From Marinobacter litoralis (GTDB lineage Bacteria > Pseudomonadota > Gammaproteobacteria > Pseudomonadales > Oleiphilaceae), in contig NZ_JAELVS010000003.1 of assembly GCF_016427555.1 (NCBI RefSeq), forward strand, positions 150,550 through 214,549: a DNA stretch of 64,000 nucleotides. Direction: 5' to 3'. Both the position numbers and the translations under genes were made by a program. Within the stretch, counting starts at the first letter, position 1. Each line of letters starts with the position of its first letter. The notes beneath the pieces were generated by a model. It worked only from the letters and a program-made list of their open reading frames with translations, did not search any database and was not told the origin of the DNA. Shown one piece after another: positions 6,240 through 19,323 of this stretch.

Positions 6240-8909
6240 CTAAGGCCCAATCGGCGACAGCAGTTTTCCTTCGGGGCTGAACACAATCAGCTGCCGTTCC
6301 CCAGCCACATCGACCAGCGCCATCACTTCGTCATTACGATAGTTCACGAGATCAAGGAACGATAAATCGCTGGGAATCTGCGTGTTCCAGTTCCGATGAT
6401 GCAACTCACTCTGTGCGCTTCTTCTGGCCAGGATACCGTCGTTACTCGTGGCCATGGGGCTGGTTTCATCCAGTTGCCCGTCGGTATTGCCTGCCAGCAC
6501 GATGTCGCCATCGAACAGTATGCTTTGGGTAAGTGTTTCGTTCGATGCATCAGCAAAATCGTTGACCTGGAGGGCGTGCTTCGGATCGCCACTTCCCGCT
6601 ATGCCCCACACGAACCCCGCCTGACTGTTAAGTGTGCGGCTACGGGTCAGTTCGTTATCGGCATCTTCCACTTCCGTGATGCCGTATGCCAGCCCGCTCG
6701 CATCACCCACCAACCAGGCCAGCCCTGAACCATATACCCCATGTCGCAGCGTTTCGGTAGCGTCTTCACCACTCTGAACCAGGTTAAAATCCGCACTGAC
6801 CCTACCGCTGGCAAAGAAAGGGCCTATTGCGTTGGTGCCGTCCAGCGTGACCGGCGCTTGCCCAAACAGCACGACGGACGACGCATTGAAATCGCCCGCT
6901 GCCAGGCGGTCATCAGCACCTGAACCAAACAACCGGACTCCCTTCTCCTCAGGCGCACCGCCGTTATCAGCAATTTCCGCCAAAAACACATCTGTACGGC
7001 CTGCATTAGCCTGGGCGCCCCAACTCCCGTCGGTATCACCTGCAAGGGCCACAACGGGCTTGCCTTGATCGACTCTTAAACCCACCCACCGCACTAGATC
7101 ATCAGCGTTCGAACCAACTTCGTAAGCAGTATTCCAGACAGGAAGATAGGCGGAACCATCAAACCGGAACAAACGGGAAAACACATTCTGATCCCCCGTG
7201 TTACCGGGCGCAGAGTAGCCTACCGCCAATTCCTGGTAGGTCACCCTCGGGGTGGCTGTAGTGTCAACTCGAGCCGCCACGCTGATGTATAGTTCGGTAC
7301 TGGTCACGCCGGAGGCGACCGTCACTGTCTCCAACAAATTACCGGCCTGATCGTAAATGCGAACTTCCGAATCCGAATTGGTGTATCCCGCCACAAACAA
7401 ACGGCTGCCATGCCCCAGCTCTATGTCTGTCGGCGTAAAATCAGTAAAGGTTTTCGGGGAGACCAAGCGGTTGAGATTGACCCTTAGCAAGCTGTCACTC
7501 GCCCCCCTCGCGTAACCTTGGCGACCCGCTTGATAGGCATCGTCTACGGCAAGATTCAGAAACAAATCGTCGAAGCCGTCGTCAGCGCTCAAGTTGTAGG
7601 CTTTACCGCGAAGACCAAACTCAATGGCGTCCTGCCCTAGGGGAAACAATAACTCCGATATAGCCGAGCCGTTGCCATCAACAATCTCGTAATGAGTACC
7701 TTTCCTGGCACCGGAACCTTTACCCTGCTCCGAAAACCGTACTTTTACGGGGCCGTCACGCTCTCCTTCCAAAACCGCCTTGTAGGTTGTGGGTTCCTCA
7801 TTTTCATTCGCATTGATGGCGTCTTTTGCCCCGCCCTTCAGCGTTTGAACCGTAACCAAAGGCTCATTATCCAGTATGGTAATACCCGCCCGGGTGCCTG
7901 TGTTTTTCACCCCAAGCGAGGCAATGCCGTCGCGCACTTCGGTCAAACGAATAAACGCCAGTTCGCTGAGTTCCGGAATGCGATCATCGATCACTTCCAT
8001 GGGGATGTAACATTCGGTGATGCCAGGTTCCAACGTCAGCACGCCACGATCATAAATACCCGCAGCATTTTTTTCATAGGTGATATAGGAAAGAGATTTT
8101 CCATTCTGATCAACCGCTTCATCCGACTGAGAACCGCGAACAACAATATCCTGACCAACGATAGCCCGCCCGGTATTAGAGGTGCTGTATTCGCATTTCT
8201 GATGCGGCGCGCTTTCGCCTGAGTCGCAATTGTCAGGATCGAAATCGCTATCCAGCTGAAAGGCAACGCGGATGCGTGTGACCGAAGGTTTGTCCAGAAT
8301 GACTTTGGCGTAAGTGCGATGGGTAGTGCTGGTGACAGGTTCGGTTTGCTTGAAACTTCCGTCATCCTCGTAGGTATTCAGCTCAAACGAGTGCTCTCCA
8401 GTGGCCTCGAGAGCCGGCACCGAACAGCTTTCCGCGTTCGGGCTCGGTTCCGCCCCGGTCGCCTCTCCCTCTTTGAGCTCCCCGACTTCGATCGACATCA
8501 CATTGGGCTTTACTTCAATATCGAACGCCTGAAAGCCCGCCATTTTGCCGTCGGTAGAAACAATTTCGATGTTCGTGGTTTTGCCAAGATCCGCTTCGCC
8601 GCGATTACCCCCTGAGAGGCCGGGTACCCCCCGCATAATGATGCCTTGGCGAGCCTTGTTTGAGGTATCCTCCAGCGCGAGCCAGGCAGGTGCGTTTACC
8701 AGCGAGTAGTCGAGAATATCCTCACCGCCGTATGCGCCCCAGTTGTAGTAATACTCAACGCCAAGATAAGCAGTCGGCGCAGGGGCACCCAGTAACGTAG
8801 GTTGGTCAGGATCTTTTTCGGTTTTGCAGCCTGCAAAAACCAGAACGATAAGTGCAAGACCGGCCAAGCGGCTGGCCGGGCAGGTACGGGAAGACAAATC
8901 GGCACGCAT
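6240..8909 (-). CDS. Large lipoprotein with Calx-beta-like and beta-propeller-like repeats
   Basis: The 889-residue product has a lipobox (LVFAGC, Cys28), so it is probably lipid-anchored. After it come a putative Ig-like segment (APAWLALEDTS...) and a Calx-beta-like region around residues 280-350 (GVLTLEPGITECYIPMEVID, PELSELAFIRL, AGITILDNEP). Further beta-rich sequence follows. The C-terminal half has repeats of the SBBP beta-propeller style: LFVAGYTNSDSEV, VVALAGDTDGSWGAQANAG, IVLAGNTDGQLDETSP. These folds suggest a surface or periplasmic binding role, not catalysis. It has its own 154-bp upstream gap after ligA. Ligand and function are unknown. Confidence 0.8.
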   Translation of the reverse strand: MRADLSSRTCPASRLAGLALIVLVFAGCKTEKDPDQPTLLGAPAPTAYLGVEYYYNWGAYGGEDILDYSLVNAPAWLALEDTSNKARQGIIMRGVPGLSGGNRGEADLGKTTNIEIVSTDGKMAGFQAFDIEVKPNVMSIEVGELKEGEATGAEPSPNAESCSVPALEATGEHSFELNTYEDDGSFKQTEPVTSTTHRTYAKVILDKPSVTRIRVAFQLDSDFDPDNCDSGESAPHQKCEYSTSNTGRAIVGQDIVVRGSQSDEAVDQNGKSLSYITYEKNAAGIYDRGVLTLEPGITECYIPMEVIDDRIPELSELAFIRLTEVRDGIASLGVKNTGTRAGITILDNEPLVTVQTLKGGAKDAINANENEEPTTYKAVLEGERDGPVKVRFSEQGKGSGARKGTHYEIVDGNGSAISELLFPLGQDAIEFGLRGKAYNLSADDGFDDLFLNLAVDDAYQAGRQGYARGASDSLLRVNLNRLVSPKTFTDFTPTDIELGHGSRLFVAGYTNSDSEVRIYDQAGNLLETVTVASGVTSTELYISVAARVDTTATPRVTYQELAVGYSAPGNTGDQNVFSRLFRFDGSAYLPVWNTAYEVGSNADDLVRWVGLRVDQGKPVVALAGDTDGSWGAQANAGRTDVFLAEIADNGGAPEEKGVRLFGSGADDRLAAGDFNASSVVLFGQAPVTLDGTNAIGPFFASGRVSADFNLVQSGEDATETLRHGVYGSGLAWLVGDASGLAYGITEVEDADNELTRSRTLNSQAGFVWGIAGSGDPKHALQVNDFADASNETLTQSILFDGDIVLAGNTDGQLDETSPMATSNDGILARRSAQSELHHRNWNTQIPSDLSFLDLVNYRNDEVMALVDVAGERQLIVFSPEGKLLSPIGP

Positions 8910-9063
8910 GCAAAAATCCGTTTCTTGACGTTGTTGTTAGGTCGGTGATCCGGCTCGCTTTCACGCGGCCTATTTACACACCGTTACAGATCAACGTCAT
9001 GGTAGCCAATTTGTCCAAGGCAGGACCTGCGCGAGTTCTCAGATTCACCCGGCAGGCATCTGG

Positions 9064-12101
<3,038 letters not shown>

Positions 12102-12137
12102 AATTCTGCTGTCCTGTTTGCAGTTTGCAACGTTGTT

Positions 12138-12166
12138 ACTCTAAAAAAAGCCCGTAGCGAATACAA
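12138..12166 (-). promoter_or_regulatory. Weak candidate zipA promoter inside the smc terminator
   Basis: On the minus strand TTGTAT (12166-12161), a 17-base spacer and TAGAGT (12143-12138) are placed about 30 bases before the zipA start. The spacer contains the 3' arm and T-run of the smc terminator. Match to sigma-70 is only 7 of 12. Confidence 0.3.
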
Positions 12167-12178
12167 CGCGCGCCGGGC
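12143..12178 (-). terminator. Intrinsic terminator after smc
   Basis: On the minus strand GCCCG ... CGGGC closes a stem, with an inner GCG/CGC pairing, followed directly by seven T residues. It lies about 45 bases past the smc stop and separates smc from zipA-ligA. Confidence 0.7.
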
Positions 12179-12221
12179 CCAGATGGCCGTATTGTCATGG
12201 TTGGTGGCTTTTCCACCAGCG

Positions 12222-15200
12222 TTAGGCTTCGGCTAAAGCGGCCGCCTCGTCTACATCCACCGTGACCAATCGCGAGCAGCCGGGTTCATGCATGGTAACC
12301 CCCATCAGCTGATCTGCCATTTCCATGGCAATCTTGTTATGGGTAATGTAAATAAATTGTACCTGTTTGGACATTTCTTTCACCAGATTTGCGTAACGCC
12401 CTACGTTGGCATCGTCCAGCGGCGCATCCACTTCGTCCAACATACAAAAGGGTGCCGGATTCAGTTGGAAGATTGAAAATACCAATGCAATCGCGGTCAA
12501 CGCTTTCTCGCCACCCGAGAGCAGGTGAATCGTACTGTTCTTCTTGCCGGGGGGACGGGCCATGATGGCCACGCCGGTTTCCAAAAGGTCGTCGCTGGTG
12601 AGCTCGAGGTACGCACTGCCACCACCAAACACCTTCGGGAACAGCGCCTGCAAACCACCATTAACCTGATCAAAGGTTTCCCGGAATCGTTGACGGGTTT
12701 CCCGGTCTATCTTGCGAATGGCGTTATCCAGCGTCTCCAACGCTTCCATCAGGTCGTCGTTCTGCTCGTCCAGATAGTTCTTACGCTCACTCTGAACCTG
12801 GTACTCCTCGATAGCAGCCAGGTTAATCGCGCCCAAACGCTGAATGCGATTCCCAATTTTGGTGAGTTCTTCTGCCCAAACCTTTTCTTCGGCGTCTTCG
12901 GGAAGTTGGCCGAGCACTTCCTGCAGCTTCACGCCCAGCTCTGCGAGCTGCTCAATGTGGTTTCCGGATCGGATTTCAAGGGCTTGAGATTCCATTTTCA
13001 ATTTTTCGAGACTCGCCCGTACATCCTGAACAACGTGATCGGTGCGGCTACGCCCCTGCTCCCGGTCACGCACTTCTTTGTCGATATCTTCCAGAGCATC
13101 TCTGGCCGCACTGAGCTTTTCTTCTTCCGCCAGGCGCCGCTCCAGCAACCCTTCCAATTGCAGCTTGAGGTCTTCGATGGGTTCTTCCGATCCCTCGCGA
13201 GTTTCCCGGAGCACCTCGAGGCGCTCTTCAAGACGTTCTTTCTGTAGCTGCATCCGGTCAATGGTTTGCTTCAGGGCATCCCGCTGGCTGTGCAGGGTTT
13301 GCAACTGCAGCTGAAGCTGGTGTGCATGGTCGCGATCGTGGCGTGCATCCTGGCGCAACCGGTCAAGATTTTCGCGGAGCGTATCACGCTGTTCGAGCAG
13401 ACGTTCTTTCTCTTCGTCACTGTCTTCGCTCGAAGCCAGCGCCATATCCCATTCTTCTTTCGCTTCCTGCAGCTGAATGTGCTGCTCTTCAAGATTGGCA
13501 CTCACGTCTTCGATGTCATCGTGGATGCGTGCAATACGAGCATCAATTTGTTCGGCCCTCGCCTTCAGTCCACTTGCCTGTGAAGATAGGTTCGACAGTT
13601 CGCGCTGAACCTCGCTCAAACGGCCCTGGGCATCGTCGCGAGCCGTTTCTGCACGCTCGCCTTGCTCTTGGAGCTGTTCCAGCCGAGCGGTTGCCAATTC
13701 CAGTTTATCCTCGGCTTCGGTCAACTGGATCTGAAGTTCATCCACTTTCTTCTGCCGTTCGATAACCCCAACCTGGCTTGCATCGGAATCCGGCATTAAT
13801 ACCCAGTCCCGCGCAACCCATACCCCCTCAGGCGTAATGACGCTCCGGTTTGCATCCAGACTTGCGCGGCAATCTAATGCCTCTTGCGCGGAGTTTGCTA
13901 CATCGATATGGCTGAGCAATGCTTTAATGGCGGCCAACCCGCTGACCTTAGACGCGAGCCCTGCTTTATCGGCACTGTCCGCCGCATTCTTAGCAACGAC
14001 CGCAACCCCTTTAGGGGCGCCGGCTATAACGTCGCCAAGCTCCTCGAGCCCCGGCAAGGCCAATCCTTGAGTAAAACGGCCAATCACCTGCTCTACCGCA
14101 AACTCCCAGCCTTTTTCAATATCGAGCTGGGCGGCAACCCGTGGAGTCTCGGTAAAACCGTTCTCGGCGAGCCAGTTTTGCAGAGCGTCATCCTGCCCGC
14201 CCAACTGCTCATGTAACAGTGCTTGCTGAGATTCCAACGACGCACGAAGACTTTGAACCTGTTGGCGGTGATTCAGCACCTCGGCTTCTGCCTCTTTCAG
14301 CTGCTGGCGGGCCTGATACACATCGTCTTGCAGCGTTTCGATTTGCTCAGACGCTTCTTCCCGCCGAAGCTCCAAGGTTTCTTGCTGTTCAAGTAACTCT
14401 TCAAGTTCGGACCGGTCCAGCTGACCCTCAAGCAATGCTTGCTCGTCTTTCAACCGGTGATGTCGGGTCTGCAATTGCGCAATGGCTTCTTCCAGTGACC
14501 GTATTCGGGATTGAGCCAGCTCGGCCTGGCGGCGCGCATCGGAGGATCGTGTACTGAACTCATCCCAGCGATGCTGCCAGTCGGCCATCGCCTCTTCGGC
14601 TAGCTGCAGCTTCTCACTGGACTCTTCTGACCGCATCGCCAACTCTTCCTGTTCGGGCTCTATCATGCTGAGCTCATCAAGAATGGTCGCCAGCTTGGCT
14701 TCGTCCTGTTCGAGTTCTCGCTGTATCTCGCGCTGATTGGAAACCGCCTGATCAAGTTCTAGGGCTGCCTGTCGGCTGCGGTCACGATGGTGTTCAAGGC
14801 TTTGTTCAATGCGGGCAATATCGGCACCCGCCTCGTAATATTTGGCCTGCGCACGGTTAAAGTGTTCGGTGCGCTCATGATGCGCCTCTCGCAAGGATTC
14901 CAGAGAGGTTTCCAGATTAACCCGCTCCGTAAGCAGCTTTTCCAGTTCAAGTTCAGTATCGCGAATCTTCTCTCGCCAGGCTTGCAGGTCCTGATCGAGG
15001 GCCTTCCAACGAAGAACGGTCAACTCGGCTTTTTTCTGCCGCTCTTCCTGTTTGTAGGCTTTGTATTTTTCAGCCGCGGCGGCCTGACGCTCGAGATGCT
15101 GTAACTGCCGGCCGAGTTCTTCCCGCAAATCGGTCAACCGTTCGAGGTTTTCCTGGGTTCGCTTGATTCGGTTCTCGGTTTCTCGGCGGCGTTCCTTGTA

Positions 15201-15716
15201 CTTGGAGATACCCGCGGCTTCTTCAATGTAAACCCGCAATTCCTCGGGCTTGGCTTCGATCAGGCGGGAAATCATCCCTTGCTCAATGATCGCGTAGCTT
15301 CGTGGCCCAAGGCCCGTACCCAGGAACAGATCGGTGATATCACGTCGCCGGCATTTCGACCCGTTGAGGAAGTACTCGGACTGCCCTTCGCGCGAAACCC
15401 GGCGTTTGACCGAAATCTCATTAAACTTAACAAACTCGCCAGGGGCTTTGCCGGAATCGTTGTCGAAGACTAATTCAATGGAGGCCTGGCCTACCGGTTT
15501 ACGGGCGGTCGAACCATTAAAGATCACGTCTGACATGGATTCGCCCCGCAGGTATTTTGCGGAACTCTCGCCCATTACCCAGCGCACGGCGTCAATGATG
15601 TTCGACTTGCCACAGCCATTCGGACCGACCACCGCAGTGAGATTAGTCGGGAAAGGAACGGTTGTGGGATCGACAAACGATTTGAAGCCGGCCAGTTTAA
15701 TGGACTTAAGCCTCAT
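12222..15716 (-). CDS. smc: Chromosome segregation ATPase SMC
   Basis: SMC is the core ATPase of the bacterial condensin that, with ScpA and ScpB, compacts and segregates the chromosome. The 1164-residue protein has the Walker A motif (GPNGCGKS, residues 31-38) in the N-terminal head, long heptad coiled coils on both sides of a hinge at about residues 515-640 (AAQLDIEKGWEFAVEQVIG), and a C-terminal head with signature LLSGGEKALTAIAL and Walker B FCMLDEVDAPLDDANV. It starts one base after the stop of the upstream GntR gene (TGATATG), so translation is probably coupled to that gene. Confidence 0.98.
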   Translation of the reverse strand: MRLKSIKLAGFKSFVDPTTVPFPTNLTAVVGPNGCGKSNIIDAVRWVMGESSAKYLRGESMSDVIFNGSTARKPVGQASIELVFDNDSGKAPGEFVKFNEISVKRRVSREGQSEYFLNGSKCRRRDITDLFLGTGLGPRSYAIIEQGMISRLIEAKPEELRVYIEEAAGISKYKERRRETENRIKRTQENLERLTDLREELGRQLQHLERQAAAAEKYKAYKQEERQKKAELTVLRWKALDQDLQAWREKIRDTELELEKLLTERVNLETSLESLREAHHERTEHFNRAQAKYYEAGADIARIEQSLEHHRDRSRQAALELDQAVSNQREIQRELEQDEAKLATILDELSMIEPEQEELAMRSEESSEKLQLAEEAMADWQHRWDEFSTRSSDARRQAELAQSRIRSLEEAIAQLQTRHHRLKDEQALLEGQLDRSELEELLEQQETLELRREEASEQIETLQDDVYQARQQLKEAEAEVLNHRQQVQSLRASLESQQALLHEQLGGQDDALQNWLAENGFTETPRVAAQLDIEKGWEFAVEQVIGRFTQGLALPGLEELGDVIAGAPKGVAVVAKNAADSADKAGLASKVSGLAAIKALLSHIDVANSAQEALDCRASLDANRSVITPEGVWVARDWVLMPDSDASQVGVIERQKKVDELQIQLTEAEDKLELATARLEQLQEQGERAETARDDAQGRLSEVQRELSNLSSQASGLKARAEQIDARIARIHDDIEDVSANLEEQHIQLQEAKEEWDMALASSEDSDEEKERLLEQRDTLRENLDRLRQDARHDRDHAHQLQLQLQTLHSQRDALKQTIDRMQLQKERLEERLEVLRETREGSEEPIEDLKLQLEGLLERRLAEEEKLSAARDALEDIDKEVRDREQGRSRTDHVVQDVRASLEKLKMESQALEIRSGNHIEQLAELGVKLQEVLGQLPEDAEEKVWAEELTKIGNRIQRLGAINLAAIEEYQVQSERKNYLDEQNDDLMEALETLDNAIRKIDRETRQRFRETFDQVNGGLQALFPKVFGGGSAYLELTSDDLLETGVAIMARPPGKKNSTIHLLSGGEKALTAIALVFSIFQLNPAPFCMLDEVDAPLDDANVGRYANLVKEMSKQVQFIYITHNKIAMEMADQLMGVTMHEPGCSRLVTVDVDEAAALAEA

Positions 15717-15717
15717 A

Positions 15718-16395
15718 TCAGGCGCTCTCCTCCTTGAGAATATGCATTATCTGTTTACGCTGGTGCTCACCGTATTCCTGAATGACCTGCTGAAGCCTGG
15801 CTGCATCGTTGCCTGCCGCTGTGTCGGCCAGTTTGAGAAACAACTCGCCAGTTTCTGCCGCCTCGCTTGGCCGGTTTTCAAGCACCATGTAATAGGTTCG
15901 GCTGATGGCCGGACGAAAATTTTCGAGGGTTTCCTGCAAAAATGGGTTTTCAACCATCTGACAGGCATTCCGCACCAGGTCAAAGCCGGCATCAATAACC
16001 TGTTCCGGGTTACTGCCAGCCCCTTTCAATCCGGACAATAACGAAGCGTGCTTTCGCACCTGCTCCACCAATGCGCTGATTTCGTGGCCGGACCAACATT
16101 CCAGCACCTTGCGCCCCAGCATACACAACAGGTCGATATAGATATCATACAGAGCATGCACCGAGGCGAGGGTCATTTCTGAAACCACCGCCCCTCGGCG
16201 CGGGTATATCTCCACCAAATGACGACGCTCGAGTATCAGCAAAGCCTCACGTACTGAACCACGGCTGACATTCAGCTCACCAGCTACTTTCAGCTCTTGA
16301 ATACGCTCGCCGGGCTTCAGACTGCGGACGACAATGCGCTGACCAATGTGCTGGGCTATCTGTTCAGACAGACTCTCTGGGGCCTCAAATCTCAT
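15718..16395 (-). CDS. GntR-family transcriptional regulator (FadR-type)
   Basis: An N-terminal winged helix of the GntR type (SEQIAQHIGQRIVVRSLKPG, then ELNVSRGSVREALLILERRH) is followed by a helical effector domain of the FCD/FadR kind (about residues 80-215). Targets and ligand are not evident. The start is uncertain: ATG at 16395 has AGGTGA 11 bases upstream, while an in-frame GTG at 16410 would add five residues but has no clear ribosome site. It is the first gene before smc, and the one-base gap suggests a shared transcript. A 200-bp gap separates it from the divergent diguanylate cyclase. Confidence 0.88.
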   Translation of the reverse strand: MRFEAPESLSEQIAQHIGQRIVVRSLKPGERIQELKVAGELNVSRGSVREALLILERRHLVEIYPRRGAVVSEMTLASVHALYDIYIDLLCMLGRKVLECWSGHEISALVEQVRKHASLLSGLKGAGSNPEQVIDAGFDLVRNACQMVENPFLQETLENFRPAISRTYYMVLENRPSEAAETGELFLKLADTAAGNDAARLQQVIQEYGEHQRKQIMHILKEESA

Positions 16396-16611
16396 GCTAA
16401 AACCGCTCACCTATGACATTTACGCTCAAGCGCGGGAGTTTATCACAGGCGGTCAAAGCACCCACCCCCTTGTAGGACATTTTGATTTCAGGCAAATATC
16501 AACCGGCAAACACTTGCCAAAACATTGACACAAATAAAACCCTAAGCCGTCAAAACGGCAAATATTGTTCGTATATATCTGGTTTGGTTACATAAATCAG
16601 GCTTGGCACTA

Positions 16612-17586
16612 ATGGTGCATGAGCTCAACCATCTCTACTATTGGAACGAGCAAATTGCCGTGAAAAATCTGACCTCAATCCAGTCGTCCACATCTAAACC
16701 GGCCAAGCTGGCCGCACTCAGGCAGGCTTTTCAGACATGGAGCCAGGAGCCAGACCCTCTGGCCCGATTGACCAAGCGACTTTCCACGACCTTATCGCTG
16801 GAAAACCAACTGGAGATGATCGCGGAGGAAATCTCCGCCATCATTCCCTTCGACTCTATGCAATATCGCCACCGGATTGCGCGTCGGGAATTTGTTTTCT
16901 CTACCGGCGTTGGCGGCCCACACCGCTGCGAATACCGCCTGTCCCTGGAAGGGAGCCACTACGGCTTAATTACCTTCCACCGGCGCCAGAGGTTCAGCGA
17001 CGATGAACTGGCAGGTTTTGAGATGATGCTGTCGGCCGTTGTCTGCCCCCTTCGCAACGCTTGCCAATTCATTGCCATCGAACAAGCTGCGCTGACCGAT
17101 TCGCTAACCGGTATCGGCAATAAACGGGCTCTGCAAGAAGAACTTACACGGGCAAGCTCGCTTTCAGACCGCCTTGATGCTTCCTGCAGCTTAATCTTGT
17201 GCGATCTGGACCACTTCAAACGCATCAACGACACGCACGGCCACGTAGTGGGTGACCATATACTGTCGAAAGCGGCTGAAAAAATCGAACGGGCGATACG
17301 TAACTCGGATTCGGTGTACCGCTTTGGCGGGGAAGAATTTGCTGTGTTACTGCCTCACACCGACATTCAGGAAGCGAAAACTGTGGCGGAGCGCATTCGC
17401 GTGGCGCTGGAAAGCATTCGTGTTGACGGAGGTGAAACACCGATTACGGTAACGGGTAGCTGTGGCATTGCGACCCACCTGACAAATGAGCCGACCGAGC
17501 AATGGTTGGCAAGGGCCGATGAGGCGTTGTATCAAGCCAAAGCCTGCGGCCGCAACTGCAGCCGCATCTTCGCCTCTATTCCTTAG
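16612..17586 (+). CDS. Diguanylate cyclase with GAF-like N-terminus
   Basis: The C-terminal domain is an intact GGDEF domain (RFGGEEF, the GGEEF at about residues 239-243), so it should make c-di-GMP from two GTP. The product-inhibition I-site RNSD lies exactly five residues before it. The N-terminal 150 residues look like a GAF-type sensor (MIAEEISAIIPFDSMQ ... HYGLITFHRRQRFSDDELAG), with no membrane segment. The start is chosen as ATG 16612; an in-frame TTG at 16603 is possible, and neither has a strong ribosome site. It is convergent with rluB, 11 bases apart. Confidence 0.88.
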   Translation: MVHELNHLYYWNEQIAVKNLTSIQSSTSKPAKLAALRQAFQTWSQEPDPLARLTKRLSTTLSLENQLEMIAEEISAIIPFDSMQYRHRIARREFVFSTGVGGPHRCEYRLSLEGSHYGLITFHRRQRFSDDELAGFEMMLSAVVCPLRNACQFIAIEQAALTDSLTGIGNKRALQEELTRASSLSDRLDASCSLILCDLDHFKRINDTHGHVVGDHILSKAAEKIERAIRNSDSVYRFGGEEFAVLLPHTDIQEAKTVAERIRVALESIRVDGGETPITVTGSCGIATHLTNEPTEQWLARADEALYQAKACGRNCSRIFASIP

Positions 17587-17597
17587 CAGGCGCGGGG

Positions 17598-18605
17598 TCA
17601 GGAACCTCGATTGTTCCGGGCCGGCCGAGAACCGCCAGCCGTTCTCTTTTTGGCGTCCCGCTTGGCTTTTGGCTGCCCTGCATCACTCACCTGCCAACTA
17701 CCGCGCTTGGATTTTTGCACTGATCGACCGGGGCTCTTGCGCATTTTTCGATCATGCTCAGCCTGCTCGCCCGGCGTTTTCTGAGGCACCGGAACCGATT
17801 GCAATTCCACGGTACGGCTTAGCAAATCGACGGCTTTCTGATCCAACTCTTCCCACTTACCCAGAGACAAGCGACTCGGCAAGAAGATGGGGCCATAGCG
17901 AACACGCTTGAGCCTGCTCACTCGCACACCTTGAGATTCCCAAAGGCGACGCACTTCCCGATTCCGACCTTCCAGCAGGGTGACATGAAACCATTTGTTC
18001 ATGCCGCTGCCGCCCGCTTCCGAAATGTCGGAGAATTGGGCCATGCCATCTTCCAGCAATACACCATCCAATAAACGCTGGATCATGGCTTCGTCTACTT
18101 CACCAAAAACCCGAACCGCGTATTCCCGGTCAATCTGACGAGACGGATGCATCAGGCGGTTTGCCAACTCGCCATCGGTCGTGAACAGCACCAGGCCGGT
18201 CGTATTTAAGTCAAGACGTCCGATTGAGATCCAACGCTGATCTTTCAGACGTGGCAAACGGTCAAACACCGTTGGCCGGCCTTCCGGATCTTTACGGGTA
18301 GTGACTTCTCCTTCCGGCTTGTTATAAATAAGAACCCGGCGAACAACCTGGCCGGCCGATGAAACGTCCAGCTTTTTGCCATCGAGCTCAAAGGTATCTT
18401 CGATCGTTGCCTTCTGGCCAGGCACGGATGGCTGACCGTTAACCAACAAACGACCGGCGTCCATCCAGCCTTCTATCTCCCGGCGTGAACCTACACCAGC
18501 GCGGGCCAAAAGCTTCTGAATGCGCTCAGGGCCTTCAGTGAGTGATTTATCACCTTGTGCGACCTTTTTGCCTGCACGTGGTTTTCCGGGGCTAGATGCC
18601 GCCAT
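17598..18605 (-). CDS. rluB: 23S rRNA pseudouridine(2605) synthase RluB
   Basis: The product makes a pseudouridine in 23S rRNA near the peptidyl transferase centre. It has an N-terminal S4 RNA-binding domain (residues 27-73, [20 protein letters not shown]), then the RsuA-type catalytic domain with [14 protein letters not shown] (catalytic Asp132) and [20 protein letters not shown]. The C-terminal 80 residues are basic and disordered, as in many RluB. A ribosome site AGGAAGGAAAG precedes the ATG. It follows scpB by 39 bases, the usual rluB-scpBA arrangement. Confidence 0.94.
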   Translation of the reverse strand: MAASSPGKPRAGKKVAQGDKSLTEGPERIQKLLARAGVGSRREIEGWMDAGRLLVNGQPSVPGQKATIEDTFELDGKKLDVSSAGQVVRRVLIYNKPEGEVTTRKDPEGRPTVFDRLPRLKDQRWISIGRLDLNTTGLVLFTTDGELANRLMHPSRQIDREYAVRVFGEVDEAMIQRLLDGVLLEDGMAQFSDISEAGGSGMNKWFHVTLLEGRNREVRRLWESQGVRVSRLKRVRYGPIFLPSRLSLGKWEELDQKAVDLLSRTVELQSVPVPQKTPGEQAEHDRKMRKSPGRSVQKSKRGSWQVSDAGQPKAKRDAKKRTAGGSRPARNNRGS

Positions 18606-18644
18606 GTATTCTTTCCTTCCTGAGTATCTGATGCCTTCGAGGCG

Positions 18645-19307
18645 TCAGTGAATTGTCTGCTCTGAGGGCGATTCGACAGGTTCCTGAACTTCGGCTGCCT
18701 CGCTGTCTGATGAGGGGCCTGCCGCTTCAGTCTCGCCCTGCATATTCTTTTCAATCTCCCGACCGATCTCTTCCAAATCCCGCACTTCTGATAAAGCGGG
18801 CAACTCGTCGAGACCGGCCAGGTTGAAGTAATCCAAAAATTGTTTCGTCGTGGCATACATCGCCGGCCTGCCCGGCACATCACGATGCCCCACAACACGA
18901 ACCCACTCTCGCTCAAGCAGGGTCCGAATGATATTGCTGCTTACCGTAACACCGCGGATTTCTTCGATCTCGCCGCGCGTGATGGGTTGCCGGTAAGCAA
19001 TCAGCGCCAGCGTTTCCAGCAGTGCCCGGGAGTACCGCTGTGGCTTCTCTTCAAACAGCCGGCCCACCCATGGCGCAAACTCTTCCCTCACCTGAAGCCG
19101 ATAACCGCTGGCAACCTGCTTTAACTCAAAGCCACGACCCTCGCATGCCCTTTCCAGCAATTCCATGGCCTGCCCCATAACCTGTCGCGTTGGCCGTTCG
19201 CTTTCCAGAAACAATTCTCGAAGTTGCTCAATCGACAGAGGCTTACCGGCAGCTAACAAGGCCGCCTCCGCAATCGCCTGGATTCTGACAAGTTCGTCTG
19301 CGTTCAT
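18645..19307 (-). CDS. scpB: Segregation and condensation protein ScpB
   Basis: ScpB is the winged-helix kleisin-associated subunit of the SMC complex. The 220-residue protein begins with the family N-terminus (RIQAIAEAALLAAGKPLSIEQL), contains the highly conserved second winged helix (ALLETLALIAYRQPITRGEIEEIRGV, ...REWVRVVGHRDVPGRPAMYATT) and ends with a variable acidic tail. It lies 16 bases after scpA and belongs to the trpS-scpA-scpB-rluB gene string. Confidence 0.96.
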   Translation of the reverse strand: MNADELVRIQAIAEAALLAAGKPLSIEQLRELFLESERPTRQVMGQAMELLERACEGRGFELKQVASGYRLQVREEFAPWVGRLFEEKPQRYSRALLETLALIAYRQPITRGEIEEIRGVTVSSNIIRTLLEREWVRVVGHRDVPGRPAMYATTKQFLDYFNLAGLDELPALSEVRDLEEIGREIEKNMQGETEAAGPSSDSEAAEVQEPVESPSEQTIH

Positions 19308-19323
19308 GATCGATGACTATCCT

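Noticed and set aside
19090..19110. GCCGATAA sequence inside scpB on the plus strand
   Set aside because: It lies inside a coding gene with no suitable gene downstream on that strand; chance match to the sigma-28 -10.
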